The position numbers and the translations under genes are program-made. From Nocardia caishijiensis NBRC 108228 (lineage in GTDB: Bacteria; Actinomycetota; Actinomycetes; Mycobacteriales; Mycobacteriaceae), in assembly GCF_001612825.1 (NCBI RefSeq), contig NZ_BDBE01000049.1:35241-99240 (forward strand): a stretch of 64,000 nt of DNA, read 5' to 3'. Every line of letters starts with the position of its first letter. The first letter of the stretch is position 1. A model generated the notes under the pieces. It saw only the letters and a program-made list of their open reading frames with translations, was not told the DNA's origin and did not search any database. Positions 14,060 through 23,156 of this stretch are shown piece by piece.

Positions 14060-17000
14060 TTATCCTCCTGTTAGTCCGTATGGAAGGATTCGAGGGCGCC
14101 CCAATTGGCTGAGAACTGATGTTGGCAAAGCAATCGCATCGCCAACTCCAGCGTCTGCGAGGTTGTCTATCCGGCTTATTTCAGGGATATCATTTCTGTT
14201 AACGATGGTGCGCACGATAGTATATGGGCCTTCCTCGGGGAATGCGGCAAACATTCCCCGAGCGTATGCACTTGCGCCCTCCTCGGTTAGAGCAAAGTAC
14301 TTCGATTCGATACCCTCGGGATTTGAAAACCGTCGTGTATCGAGGATCTGTTCCAACTCGGCTTGAAGTACAGCTCGGTACAGATATTGCTCATCTTCGC
14401 CAAGGCACTGGAGTCCCAGTGGGTCCAGCCAAGTTATCGGGTTGTGAGGGTAGGTGTTGGGGTTGGGAGCGGGCGTTAAGCCCAACGGGTCTTGCGTTAG
14501 ATAGCGGGCGGTGTGGGGGTCGTAGTAGCGGTGGTGGTTGTAGTGGAGGCCGGTTTCCGGGTCGTATTGTTGGCCAGGGAAGCGGAGGACGGTGGTGGTG
14601 TCGCCGCGCCAGATAGTTTTGCCCCAGAGGCCGGTTTCGGCGGTGGATGTGGTTGTTGTGGTGGGGTTGACCAGGTCGGTGGGGGTGCCTGCGATGTCGG
14701 TGGCGATGACGTGGAAGGCGTGGTCGGTGATAGTGCGGACGGACTGGGCGACCGGGGTTGAGCTGTCGGGGAGGTAGTCCCAGGATGTTGTTTCAGTGGG
14801 CGTGGTTTGTTCGATGAGATCAGTTTTGTTCCAGGTGAATTCGTGGATTTCGAGGACGGTGTGGTCACGGCTGAGTAATTGTTTGGTGGTGCGGCGGCCG
14901 AAGGCATCGTAGGTATAGCGCCACCATTGGCCGTCGGGGGTGAAGACGTCGGTGAGTTGGTCGAAGGCGTTGTAACGGTAGTGGGTGATGGCGGGTTTGC
15001 GGGAGATTCGGGTGGTGTGTTTGCGGGTGAGGCGGCCGTCGGAATCGTAGTGGTAGCGGGTGCGGCCGCGGCGGATGAGGAGGTTGCGGTGGTATTCGCG
15101 GGATGGGTCGGTTAGTGGTTGCGGCGAGGCTGTCTGGTCGGCGGGGTCATTGTCGGTGGGCGTGGCGTCGGTGATGTTGCTGAGTGCGTCGTAGGTGAAT
15201 CGTTGGGTTGCCGCGTTGGTGGTGAGCGCGGTGATTCGGCCGATGGGGTCGAGTTCGTAGGACCGGGTGCGAGTGCGGTGGCCAGCTGTCGTTGTTGTAT
15301 GGGTGGTGATGTATCCGTCTGCGCGCCAGGAGTATTCGTCGCGACGTAGCGGCTGGGTGGCGGTGAGTGTGCTGTTGGTAACGTGTCCGACGGAGTCGAA
15401 GACTCTGGAGTGGCTCACAGCGCCGGCTTGCCAGCCGTTGACCCGACCGAGTGCGTCGTGGTTGAGACCGATGTGGTGGGTGTCGGCGACGATCGCGTTC
15501 ACGCGATTGCCCGGCCCATACCCCCACTGAGTGGTCTTCCCGGTGGGTGTGACGCGGGTGACCGCGCGCCCGTGATGGTCGTAGCCGAACTGTGTCGGTG
15601 GACGGTCGTCGAGTTGTGCGGCGAGTAGTCGTCCGGCGGTGGAACGCTGGTATCGCAGCACGTGTCCGCCGCCCTCGAGGTTGCGTGTGGTCGCAGTGTT
15701 GAGATGTCCGGCCGAGGTGTAAACGTAGGTGAGTGCCTCGCCCGACTCCGCGCGGATCTCGGTCAACCGACCGAGCCGATCGTAGGAATGGTGACGGGGT
15801 ATCCCGGATGCCGGGGTGACGGTAGCGACTTGACCGGTCGGTTCATACAGGTAGCTGATCTGGGCGCCGTTGTAGTCGGTCTCGGCGCTGACGCGTCCGG
15901 CGGGGTCGTATTCGTAGGACCAGACCTGGGCGAGCGGATTAGTGACGGTGAGTAGTTGTTGCTCACTGTCCCAGGTGTAGTTGGTGGTCGACCCGTCCAC
16001 CCTGGTGTGCGAGGCGAGCATCGCGAAGGGGCCGTAGCTGTAGCGCTGGACTTGGTCGGCGCGGTCGGTGTGGCTGAGTAGGTCGCCGTTGCTGCTGTAG
16101 GTCCAGGATTGTTGGAGACCATCAGGATCCACGCGGCTCAGTGGGCGACCATTCGGTGTCCAGGTGTAGCTCGTCGTGTCGCCGTTGGCGTCGGTGATAG
16201 TTGAGATCAGGCCGACGTGGTCGCGCGTGATCGAGGTGATTTGTCCGCTGGCATCGACGATGCGTATCGGCTGACCGGCAGCGTCGGTTTCGAAAGTGGT
16301 TGTACTTCCGTCGGATTCGATGATCGTGGCCGGTGATCCATTGGGGTGATAGGTGAACCGCCGCGATATGCCGTCCGGGTCGGTGATCGAGGTGAGGTTG
16401 CCGGCGTCGTCGTAGCCGTATCGCAGAACAGCGCCGTCAGGATCGGTGACCGTGGCCGGCCGGTTACGCGCGTGATAGGTGAGATGCACCGAAGAGCCGT
16501 CGGGGCGGTGGACACGGACGATGTGGTCGTTGTCGTCGCGGTAATAGTAGGTGGTGGTCAGGTCGGGCCCGATAATCCGGAACGGGTGTCGGGAGACCGG
16601 CTCGGCGTAGTCGGTACGGGTGAGCGCGCCGGCGCCATCGGTTTGCACGACGAGGCGCTTGCCGGAATCGAACTCGTAATACCACTGCACACCAAGGGAA
16701 TTGGTGACGTGAGTGCGGGTGTGTCGATTGGGCAGTGTCTCGTAGGAGAAGGTGGAATTGAGGATGGAGTCGGTGCCCACTTGCCGGACGATGCGACCGT
16801 GGTCGTCGTAGGTGTTGGTGAAATGGGTGCCGTCGGGGTCGTGCCAGGTGCGCATGCGGTGTGCGCGGTCGTAGGTGTAGCGGGTGAGGCCACCGAAACT
16901 GTTGGTGACGGTGGTGAGATCGCCGTCGGTGTAATCGAATTCGCAAATCAGTGTGGACAGTGCAACGCCGGTGGTGGCGCTGGTTCCGTCGACCCGGATC

Positions 17001-18496
17001 GAGGTGACCCGGTCATGGGAAGTCGTGAACGAAACCTGGTAGCCGCTCGAGGAACTCAGGTGGGTCGGATGGCGGTTGGCATCGTAGTGGTAGCGAATCC
17101 AGTTGCTGTGCCGGTCGACGATTCCCGCGATCGGGAAGTCACCCAGGGCTTGGGATTCAGCGTCCAATGCCGTGAAGTACCAGGTAATTTCGCGAACCGG
17201 GTCATGGATCTGATAACCGTCAGTGGTCGCGGCAAGAGGCCAGGAGTGTTCACCGAACAACGGCAGAACCGTGGCGTTGGCCTCGGGATCGGGGTAGGCG
17301 AGAAGCATTCCGTCTTCGCCGACAAACGTCAATCCCTCGGGCGTGGCGATGACCCGCAGATCGAGAAAGCTCGACCATGAGGGCCCGAGCCAGCGTCCTG
17401 ACCGATAATTGGAGCGGTGGCGTCGCCATAACTCGATCGGCAACACACCGGGTAGTTCCAGGTCGACGATGGGGACGTAGTACTCGCCGGTGGACATGTC
17501 GACGGGCTCTCGACCACCACAGGTCCCGACCTTGTCCTGGGTGTTGGCGGGATCGCCGTTGCGAGCCGAGGCCGGGGCAGTCGAGTTGGTGTCGGACGGG
17601 TCGCGGGGAGTCTTGGTGTTGTCAGGTGTCGAAGCAGGGGCATCGGTGTCGGGTTTGGTGCTGGCGGGGTTGGTGTCGGCGTCGTTGCTGTCGGGCTTTT
17701 TGGTGTTGGCCGGGGTAGTGGTGTCGGCGTCCTTGCCCGACTTCGAGGGGGTCTTCTTGAACGCCTTGGCGATGTCACCGAACGCGGACTTCAGTTGCTT
17801 GAGAAGCGGTTTCAGTTTGGCCATGGTTTTGGCCAGCTTCGAGAACAGCTTGGCGATCATCGCGACGGTTTTCGCGATATAGGCAGTGGCCTGGACCGCG
17901 ACGACCGGAGTGGCCAGGCCGCAGGTGAACAACGCTTCAGCAGCCCAGACCGCGAGGCGACCGACGGTTTGCGCTACGAGGTCGCGCACGGTTTCGCGGA
18001 CCGCGGCCACTACCCCACCAGCCATGCGGATCGCAGAAGCCGCAGCCGTGGCCGCGGTGTTGGCCGCGGTGAGCAGGTTCGTGGTGTTCGACGCGGCGCT
18101 CTTGTAGGCGGTGGCGGTTTGACCGGTCCAATCGGTCACATCGATGGCGACGGCCTTGTTCTGGGCGGTCGCGACTTCACTGATCCGGGTAGCGACGTTG
18201 TCCCAGGTTTTGGCGTAGGCCTCGATCTGGGCGGGGTCACCGGCGATCCAATCCAGGGCATCTTGAAGGGGTTGGCAGTGTTCGATGAGCCAGCCGACGC
18301 CATAACCGGCCAGCGTGCCGAGTGGGTCGACGACCAACGACACTGCTTCGGCGGCCAACCCGGCGACGCCGAGGCCGACTTCGATCCACGAACCTCCGGA
18401 GATGGCGTCAGAAAGGTCCGTGACGGAGCTGACCAGGCTGATGCCGGTGGACCAGTCGGTGGTGTCTTCCTTGGCCGCAATCAGCGGGTTGGTCAT
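14060..18496 (-). CDS. Type VII-secreted RHS/YD-repeat polymorphic toxin
   Basis: A 1478-residue toxin. Residues 1-250 are alpha-helical and Ala-rich, with a WTG turn at 123-125 (DVTDWTGQTATAYKSA) like WXG100-type secretion domains. Residues 250-325 are a Pro/Thr/Asp-rich linker. From 328 a DUF6531-type RHS start (PVDMSTGEYYVPIVDLELPG) leads into about a thousand residues of YD repeats (for example YGYDDAGNLTSITDPDG). The RHS core ends with ARYLTQDPLGL and NPITWLDPLGL near 1363. The last 115 residues (YLYRAVLQAELEQIL ... IESKYFALTEEGASAYARG ... GPYTIVRTIV) are the exchangeable toxin tip; an ADP-ribosyltransferase-like fold is possible but unproven. DNA of the tip is AT-richer than the core. 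The start overlaps the EspC-like gene by ATGA. Confidence 0.88.
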   Translation of the reverse strand: MTNPLIAAKEDTTDWSTGISLVSSVTDLSDAISGGSWIEVGLGVAGLAAEAVSLVVDPLGTLAGYGVGWLIEHCQPLQDALDWIAGDPAQIEAYAKTWDNVATRISEVATAQNKAVAIDVTDWTGQTATAYKSAASNTTNLLTAANTAATAAASAIRMAGGVVAAVRETVRDLVAQTVGRLAVWAAEALFTCGLATPVVAVQATAYIAKTVAMIAKLFSKLAKTMAKLKPLLKQLKSAFGDIAKAFKKTPSKSGKDADTTTPANTKKPDSNDADTNPASTKPDTDAPASTPDNTKTPRDPSDTNSTAPASARNGDPANTQDKVGTCGGREPVDMSTGEYYVPIVDLELPGVLPIELWRRHRSNYRSGRWLGPSWSSFLDLRVIATPEGLTFVGEDGMLLAYPDPEANATVLPLFGEHSWPLAATTDGYQIHDPVREITWYFTALDAESQALGDFPIAGIVDRHSNWIRYHYDANRHPTHLSSSSGYQVSFTTSHDRVTSIRVDGTSATTGVALSTLICEFDYTDGDLTTVTNSFGGLTRYTYDRAHRMRTWHDPDGTHFTNTYDDHGRIVRQVGTDSILNSTFSYETLPNRHTRTHVTNSLGVQWYYEFDSGKRLVVQTDGAGALTRTDYAEPVSRHPFRIIGPDLTTTYYYRDDNDHIVRVHRPDGSSVHLTYHARNRPATVTDPDGAVLRYGYDDAGNLTSITDPDGISRRFTYHPNGSPATIIESDGSTTTFETDAAGQPIRIVDASGQITSITRDHVGLISTITDANGDTTSYTWTPNGRPLSRVDPDGLQQSWTYSSNGDLLSHTDRADQVQRYSYGPFAMLASHTRVDGSTTNYTWDSEQQLLTVTNPLAQVWSYEYDPAGRVSAETDYNGAQISYLYEPTGQVATVTPASGIPRHHSYDRLGRLTEIRAESGEALTYVYTSAGHLNTATTRNLEGGGHVLRYQRSTAGRLLAAQLDDRPPTQFGYDHHGRAVTRVTPTGKTTQWGYGPGNRVNAIVADTHHIGLNHDALGRVNGWQAGAVSHSRVFDSVGHVTNSTLTATQPLRRDEYSWRADGYITTHTTTTAGHRTRTRSYELDPIGRITALTTNAATQRFTYDALSNITDATPTDNDPADQTASPQPLTDPSREYHRNLLIRRGRTRYHYDSDGRLTRKHTTRISRKPAITHYRYNAFDQLTDVFTPDGQWWRYTYDAFGRRTTKQLLSRDHTVLEIHEFTWNKTDLIEQTTPTETTSWDYLPDSSTPVAQSVRTITDHAFHVIATDIAGTPTDLVNPTTTTTSTAETGLWGKTIWRGDTTTVLRFPGQQYDPETGLHYNHHRYYDPHTARYLTQDPLGLTPAPNPNTYPHNPITWLDPLGLQCLGEDEQYLYRAVLQAELEQILDTRRFSNPEGIESKYFALTEEGASAYARGMFAAFPEEGPYTIVRTIVNRNDIPEISRIDNLADAGVGDAIALPTSVLSQLGRPRILPYGLTGG

Positions 18497-18822
18497 GACA
18501 GGCCGGATTCTTGAGTCTTGAGCGCAGCGGCGTTGGCGGCGTCTTTAGTAGTGAACGCATCCGCGACCGCGGTCAGATTCGACGCCGTGTCACCGAACGC
18601 GTCGATCGCGGCCTGAATGGCATCAATGCCGTCGGTTTCGACCGAGTCGACGAACAACGGGCCGAGGAAGGCACAGAGTTTGCCGAAAGCGTCCGACGGG
18701 GCGGACACGGCTTGGGCTGCCTGGAGGGCTTCGGTCAGGCCTGAACCGGCGGAGGTCACGTTGGTGGCATGGGACTTGATCTTGTCCGGGGAGATATTGA
18801 GTTCCCCGCCTGCGCTGGTCAT
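18493..18822 (-). CDS. EspC-like type VII secretion partner (DUF2580 type)
   Basis: A 109-residue helical protein from the ATG at 18822, with GAGGGGG about 8 bases upstream; the longer frame upstream is not used. It opens with LNISPDKIKSHATNVTSAGSGL, as in the ESX-1-associated EspC/DUF2580 family, and has a second helix (DAIQAAIDAFGDTASNLTAVADAFTTKDAANAAAL). It lacks a signal peptide. The overlap with the RHS gene implies co-translation and probably co-export as a heterodimer with the toxin's N-terminal helical domain. No ESX machinery genes lie in this window, so secretion would rely on a locus elsewhere. Confidence 0.8.
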   Translation of the reverse strand: MTSAGGELNISPDKIKSHATNVTSAGSGLTEALQAAQAVSAPSDAFGKLCAFLGPLFVDSVETDGIDAIQAAIDAFGDTASNLTAVADAFTTKDAANAAALKTQESGLS

Positions 18823-19136
18823 GGTGACATCCCCCTCGTGCTTGAAGCCACCTCGGGTCCGCGGGCACTCCCTGCCAGCGACCTGCGGTGTCGAACGTGA
18901 TCGAACAGTTCCGACCTTGATGGGTCGGTCCAACGGCACGCAGTGCCAGTGGCCGAGCGTAGCGGATTCGGTAAGGCAGGCGGGGGTGGTGAATTCGATG
19001 GAATCGGAACGGTGTTCGGTGCGTCTTAGTGGTTCTCGTCGGTAACTGACACGACCATTCGGGTAGGGCAGTGCAGCAGGGATCGACTAAGGGGGCGATG
19101 GTGCGGTGCAGACCGTGCGCCGAGTTGCGTCAGTAC
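18823..19136. other. Upstream region of the toxin operon
   Basis: No gene is supported in these 314 bases. It must hold the promoter of the espC-like/RHS operon and the 3' flank of the WYL regulator. No clear terminator hairpin or palindrome was found. Confidence 0.4.
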
Positions 19137-20108
19137 TTACGTCGTGCGGTAGCGAGTGGCCATTGCCTCGGTAGTCGTCCGCAGGTGGGCGCGGAATTCG
19201 GGTGGGCCGAGGACCTCGACGTGGTCGGCCAGGGGGAGTAGGGCGTGGGTCAGGACTTCGAAGGATTCCGAGGGGATGGTGATGGTGGCCCAGCCGTCGG
19301 GGTCGGTGGGGCCGAGGGAGGTGAGGGCGGTGCGGACGGCTGCGGGGTCGTTCATCAATCGCAGGAGGGCGAGGTGGGCAGTGTCGATGCGGCATTGGGC
19401 GCTGACTTTCAGCATGGCCTGGCCGAACTCGTCGGCCGCTGCGTTCCAATGGGCGGCGAGGTCGAAATCGGTTGGGCGAGTGAATTGTTCGCCGGTTGGT
19501 TCGGGTGTGGTGATTCGGCTTGCCCGATAAGTACGCAGATCGAAACCGACCTGCGCGACGAGGTACCAGGTGCCTGCTTTCATGACCAGACCCAGCGGGT
19601 CGACCACCCGCACGACCGTGTCACCACCGCGCCGGTAGTTGATCGCGAGGCGGCGCTCGTGCCAGACGGCGTCGGCGATGGCGGCGAGGGCGGGGGTGTC
19701 GTCGGGGCGGTGGAACCAGCCGGGCATGTCGATATGGACGCGTTCGGCGATCCTGGTCGCGCGGCCGCGTAGTTCCGGTGGCAGTGCGGCGAGCATCTTC
19801 AGCTGGGCGGCGGCGAGTACAGTTCCCAGGCCGAGGTCGGCAGCGGCGCCGGGCAACCCGGCCAGCAGGACCGCGTCGGCCTCCTCGGAGGTGAGGCCGG
19901 TGAGCCGGGTTCGGTACCCGTCGACCAACCGCACCCCACCGCCGCGCCCGGGTTCGCTGTAGACCGGGACACCCGCCGCTGACAACGCCTCGACGTCCCG
20001 GTACACGGTGCGCACCGACACCTCCAGCTCCCGCGCCAGCTGCCCGGCGGTCGTGCCGCCGGTGGCTTGGAGCAGAAGCAGCAGCTGCACCAGTCTGCTC
20101 GCCCGCAT
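19137..20108 (-). CDS. WYL-domain transcriptional regulator (YafY type)
   Basis: A 323-residue regulator. The N-terminal HTH (MRASRLVQLLLLLQATGGTTAGQLARELEVSVRTVYRDVEALSAAGVPVYSEPG) is typical of the DeoR-like HTH_11 group. The central WYL domain has AINYRRGGDTVVRVVDPLGLVMKAGTWYLVAQ, followed by a C-terminal WCX-like part. It is divergent from a PPOX-fold gene with a long dyad between the two starts, which suggests it controls that gene and itself. WYL proteins often respond to nucleotides or DNA ends; the ligand here is unknown. Confidence 0.9.
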   Translation of the reverse strand: MRASRLVQLLLLLQATGGTTAGQLARELEVSVRTVYRDVEALSAAGVPVYSEPGRGGGVRLVDGYRTRLTGLTSEEADAVLLAGLPGAAADLGLGTVLAAAQLKMLAALPPELRGRATRIAERVHIDMPGWFHRPDDTPALAAIADAVWHERRLAINYRRGGDTVVRVVDPLGLVMKAGTWYLVAQVGFDLRTYRASRITTPEPTGEQFTRPTDFDLAAHWNAAADEFGQAMLKVSAQCRIDTAHLALLRLMNDPAAVRTALTSLGPTDPDGWATITIPSESFEVLTHALLPLADHVEVLGPPEFRAHLRTTTEAMATRYRTT

Positions 20109-20124
20109 GCCCCGAGATTAGCCC

Positions 20125-20153
20125 GCAACCCTGACACAGGATGTCAAGGTTGC
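20125..20153. promoter_or_regulatory. Operator dyad between WYL regulator and PPOX gene
   Basis: A 29-bp dyad centred at 20139 with arms GCAACC-N-TGACA and TGTCA-N-GGTTGC, separated by 5 bases. All 11 specified positions per arm pair; only the single N between sub-arms mismatches. It sits 17 bases from each start codon, as expected for an autoregulating divergent operator. Confidence 0.75.
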
Positions 20154-20169
20154 GTCGTAGCGTGAGCGT

Positions 20170-20661
20170 ATGACCACCTGGAGCCAGTTCACCGAGGAAG
20201 CGCCGCGCATCGCCGAGCTGTTCCTGCGCAGGCACCGAGCCACCGGCAACCTGTGCATGCTCGGCACCCTCCGCGCCGACGGTTGGCCGCGGATCAGCCC
20301 GATCGAGCCGATGATCTTCGAGGACATGCTCGTTCTGGCAGGTATGCCCGACACCCGCAAGTTCGACGACCTCGCCCGCGACCCCCGCTTCTGCCTGCAC
20401 ACCGCCACCGTCGACACCAATGTCACCGACGGCGACGCCAAGCTCTTCGGCACCGTCACCGACCTACGAGACGAATCCGTCCACGCCCGCTTCGCCCAGA
20501 AACTCTTCGACGACAGCGGCTTCGACATCCGCGGCCAGAAATTCGACCACTTCTACGTCGCCGACCTCACCAGTGCCTCCACGGTAGAAGTCACCGACGA
20601 CCACCTCACCATCACCATCTGGAAACCCGGCCGAGGCGAACGCACCGTCACCAAGCGCTGA
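20170..20661 (+). CDS. Pyridoxamine 5'-phosphate oxidase-family protein
   Basis: A 163-residue split-barrel flavin/F420-type protein. Visible family features are LCMLGTLRADGWPRISPIEPMIFEDMLVLAGMPDTRKFDDLARDPRFCLHT and a C-terminal barrel strand FYVADLTSASTVEV. Such proteins bind FMN, F420 or heme; the cofactor cannot be read here. It is probably a stand-alone gene, divergent from the WYL regulator and followed by a hairpin terminator. Confidence 0.87.
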   Translation: MTTWSQFTEEAPRIAELFLRRHRATGNLCMLGTLRADGWPRISPIEPMIFEDMLVLAGMPDTRKFDDLARDPRFCLHTATVDTNVTDGDAKLFGTVTDLRDESVHARFAQKLFDDSGFDIRGQKFDHFYVADLTSASTVEVTDDHLTITIWKPGRGERTVTKR

Positions 20662-20665
20662 CCGC

Positions 20666-20714
20666 CACGCTCTGGTGGCGGCATCGGCCGAGAGGCCCCC
20701 GTCACCAGAGCGTG
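20666..20714 (+). terminator. Terminator after PPOX gene
   Basis: A perfect 12-bp inverted repeat (20666-20677 with 20703-20714) and a 25-base loop, beginning 5 bases after the stop codon. Confidence 0.6.
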
Positions 20715-20741
20715 CTTGTCCGACTCGGGATGGACTTTGGC

Positions 20742-20755
20742 TGACTGGTCAGTCA
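20742..20755. promoter_or_regulatory. TetR operator TGACTG-N2-CAGTCA
   Basis: A 14-bp palindrome with perfect 6-bp arms, 10 bases before the TetR start codon. This is the usual size and place for autoregulation by a TetR protein. Confidence 0.7.
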
Positions 20756-20765
20756 TTATCAGGGC

Positions 20766-21335
20766 ATGCCGAAGCGAGTGGATGTGGACGCACGGCGAGC
20801 CGAGATTCTGGAGGCGGCCGTTCGGGTGTTCGCCAGGAAAGGGTTCGCCGCGTCGCGGATCGAGGACGTGGCCGCCGAGGCCGGGGTGGCGAAAGGCAGT
20901 GTCTACCTCGCGGTCAGCAGTCGGGAGGAGTTGCTGACGGCCGCGTTCGACGAGTACCGCGCGCGGGCGGAGCGAGAACTCGCCGCGCCGAGGACCGGGG
21001 CCGCGCTGGATCGGCTGGCGCAGCTGATCCGGTCGACAGTGGCGATGCTGGCGGCGCATCCGGATCACGCGCGCGTGCTGCTGGACGTATGGTCCGCCCG
21101 GACACCGGTGGATATGGCCGCCGTCTACGAGGGCTACCGGTCGGCAGTCGCGGCATTGCTGCGCGCGGCCGACGCCGAGGGGCACCTGCGGGCGGGCATC
21201 GGTGACGCGCACGCCGCAGTGATCGTCGGTGCGATCGAAGGATGCCTGGTGCAGTGGCTGGCCGACGACCGTGTCGCGCTCGACGACCTGGCCGAACCCC
21301 TCGTGCAGCTGTGCGTGGAAGGGATCCGGCGATGA
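20766..21335 (+). CDS. TetR-family regulator
   Basis: A 189-residue regulator with HTH DARRAEILEAAVRVFARKGFAASRIEDVAAEAGVAKGSVYLAVSSREELL and a helical C-terminal ligand domain. Its stop overlaps the start of a small membrane protein (ATGA), so the two are co-transcribed and probably act together. A palindrome just upstream fits autorepression. Confidence 0.9.
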   Translation: MPKRVDVDARRAEILEAAVRVFARKGFAASRIEDVAAEAGVAKGSVYLAVSSREELLTAAFDEYRARAERELAAPRTGAALDRLAQLIRSTVAMLAAHPDHARVLLDVWSARTPVDMAAVYEGYRSAVAALLRAADAEGHLRAGIGDAHAAVIVGAIEGCLVQWLADDRVALDDLAEPLVQLCVEGIRR

Positions 21336-21877
21336 CTGTCACCGACCGGCTGATCGCTCCCGGAGCGACGAGAAGTGAAGCAGCCCTGTGCTATTCGTCC
21401 GCCGTCATCGGCGGACTCCTGGCCGCGCTGCTCGCCGGGCGCGCTGGTGGTTCCGCGCTGGTGGTCGTGGTGGTCGCGCTGATCGGTTTCGATCTGTTCG
21501 GCGGGGCGGTGGTCAACGCGACGGCATCGGCGAAGGACTGGTTCCACCGGCCCGGCCGCACCGCCCGCCACCACCTCACCTTCGTCGCGGTCCACGGGCA
21601 ACCGTTCGTGCTCGCGCTGGTGGTTCCGGGATTCGGCTGGTGGGCCGCGGCCGCCGGCTACGGGATCGTCCTCGGCGCGGCGGTCGTCGTCATCGCGGTG
21701 CCCGATTCACTGCGCGGCCCAACCGCTTTCGCCACCACCGTCTTCGGCGTCGCGATCACCACGACGATGCTCGCCGTGCCGACCTTCCTGCTCTGGTTCG
21801 GACCGGTGCTGCTGATCAAACTCCTGCTCGCGCACCTGCAACCCGGCACCGCCCGGATTTCGCCGCAGCCGAGCTGA
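21332..21877 (+). CDS. Integral membrane protein of unknown function
   Basis: A 181-residue protein with about five hydrophobic segments (for example GGLLAALLAG..ALVVVVVALIGFDLFGGAVV and AAGYGIVLGAAVVVIAVP). Conserved-looking polar loop residues include KDWFHRPGRTARHHLTFVAVHGQPFV. The start at 21332 overlaps the TetR stop; the longer upstream frame is a shadow. I do not recognise a named family. Pairing with a TetR suggests an inducible envelope function. Confidence 0.75.
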   Translation: MTVTDRLIAPGATRSEAALCYSSAVIGGLLAALLAGRAGGSALVVVVVALIGFDLFGGAVVNATASAKDWFHRPGRTARHHLTFVAVHGQPFVLALVVPGFGWWAAAAGYGIVLGAAVVVIAVPDSLRGPTAFATTVFGVAITTTMLAVPTFLLWFGPVLLIKLLLAHLQPGTARISPQPS

Positions 21878-21908
21878 CGGATCGTCCGCGCGCGGTGCCC
21901 AGGATCGG

Positions 21909-23156
21909 GTGCCGGGCTGTGTCACGATGACCCGCATGGAGCTGCTCGCTTCCGCCGCCGACGGGCCGACGCCGATCGTGTCGCTGTTCTGGATCGCGCT
22001 GATCGCGGTGACCGCTCCGGTGGTGTCGCGACTGCTGCGCGGCTACCTGCCCGACGTGGTGATCCTGCTCGTCGCGGGCGCGGTGCTCGGGCCACACGTA
22101 CTCGGCTGGGCGGGCACCGGGGGCGGTGTGGACCTGGTCAGTGAGCTCGGGCTCGGAATGCTGTTCCTGCTCGCGGGCTACGAACTGGACCCCGCCTTGC
22201 TGCGGGGCAAGACGGGGCACACGGCCTGGCTGGTCTGGCTCGTGTGCCTGGTCTTCGCGTTCGGGATCGTCACCCTCGCCACCGAGCGGTCGGCGGGCAC
22301 CCGGATCGCCGTGGCCATCGCGCTGACCTCCACCGCGCTCGGCACCCTGCTGCCGATCCTGAAACAGGCCGGAATCATCGACTCGCCCCTGGGTCGCGCG
22401 GTGATGACGCACGGCGCGGTCGGTGAACTCGGGCCCATCGTCGCGATGTCGGTCCTGCTGAGCAGCCGCGACGCCATGTCGGCACTCGTCACCGTGCTGA
22501 TGTTCGTGGTCGCGGCGCTGCTCGTCGGCCTGATCCCGGTGCGCATGCTCGACCGGACGCCGGATCTCGGGGCGGCGCTGGGGCGGCTCGACGGCGGTAC
22601 CTCACAGCTGCCGGTACGTGGTGTCGTGCTGTTGTTGCTGGTCCTCATGGTGATCGCCGAGGAATTCGACCTCGATGTGGTGCTCGGTGCCTTCGCCGCG
22701 GGCATGATCCTGCGACGACTCATCGCCGCGGGCCATCCCGACGTGGACGCCTCGCTCGAGGCCATCGGCTACGGCCTGTTGATCCCGGTGTTCTTCGTGG
22801 TCTCCGGCATGGGCATCGACGTGTCCGCCATCGCCGGGGATCCCGCGCTGTGGGTCTGGTTCGTGGTCACCATCATGATCGCGCGTGGCGGGCCGGTATG
22901 GCTGAGTGAGCGGTTCGTGCCGCACGGGCGCAACCTGGTCACCGGCCGTCAGCGCGTGCAGCTGGCCCTGTACGCGGCGACGGGCCTGCCGATCATCGTC
23001 GCCGTGACGCAGGTCGCGACCAGGACCGGACTGCTGAGCAGCGAGGTAGCCTCGATATTGGTGGCCGCGGGCGCCACGACGGTGCTGGTGTTTCCGCTGG
23101 TCGCGCGCCTGATCGGCGCGCGCGACGCGGAGCCGGTCACACCCGCGCATGAATGA
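21909..23156 (+). CDS. Cation:proton antiporter (CPA2/Kef type)
   Basis: A 415-residue membrane protein with about twelve hydrophobic segments and no C-terminal TrkA/RCK domain. Typical features are LPDVVILLVAGAVLGPHVLG, GLGMLFLLAGYELDPALLRG and EFDLDVVLGAFAAGMILRR with acidic residues inside membrane segments. The GTG at 21909 has AGGATCGG just upstream, but ATGs at 21927 and 21936 are also possible. Its last codons overlap the ARG box in front of argC, so its 3' end and the argC promoter share sequence. Confidence 0.87.
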   Translation: MPGCVTMTRMELLASAADGPTPIVSLFWIALIAVTAPVVSRLLRGYLPDVVILLVAGAVLGPHVLGWAGTGGGVDLVSELGLGMLFLLAGYELDPALLRGKTGHTAWLVWLVCLVFAFGIVTLATERSAGTRIAVAIALTSTALGTLLPILKQAGIIDSPLGRAVMTHGAVGELGPIVAMSVLLSSRDAMSALVTVLMFVVAALLVGLIPVRMLDRTPDLGAALGRLDGGTSQLPVRGVVLLLLVLMVIAEEFDLDVVLGAFAAGMILRRLIAAGHPDVDASLEAIGYGLLIPVFFVVSGMGIDVSAIAGDPALWVWFVVTIMIARGGPVWLSERFVPHGRNLVTGRQRVQLALYAATGLPIIVAVTQVATRTGLLSSEVASILVAAGATTVLVFPLVARLIGARDAEPVTPAHE

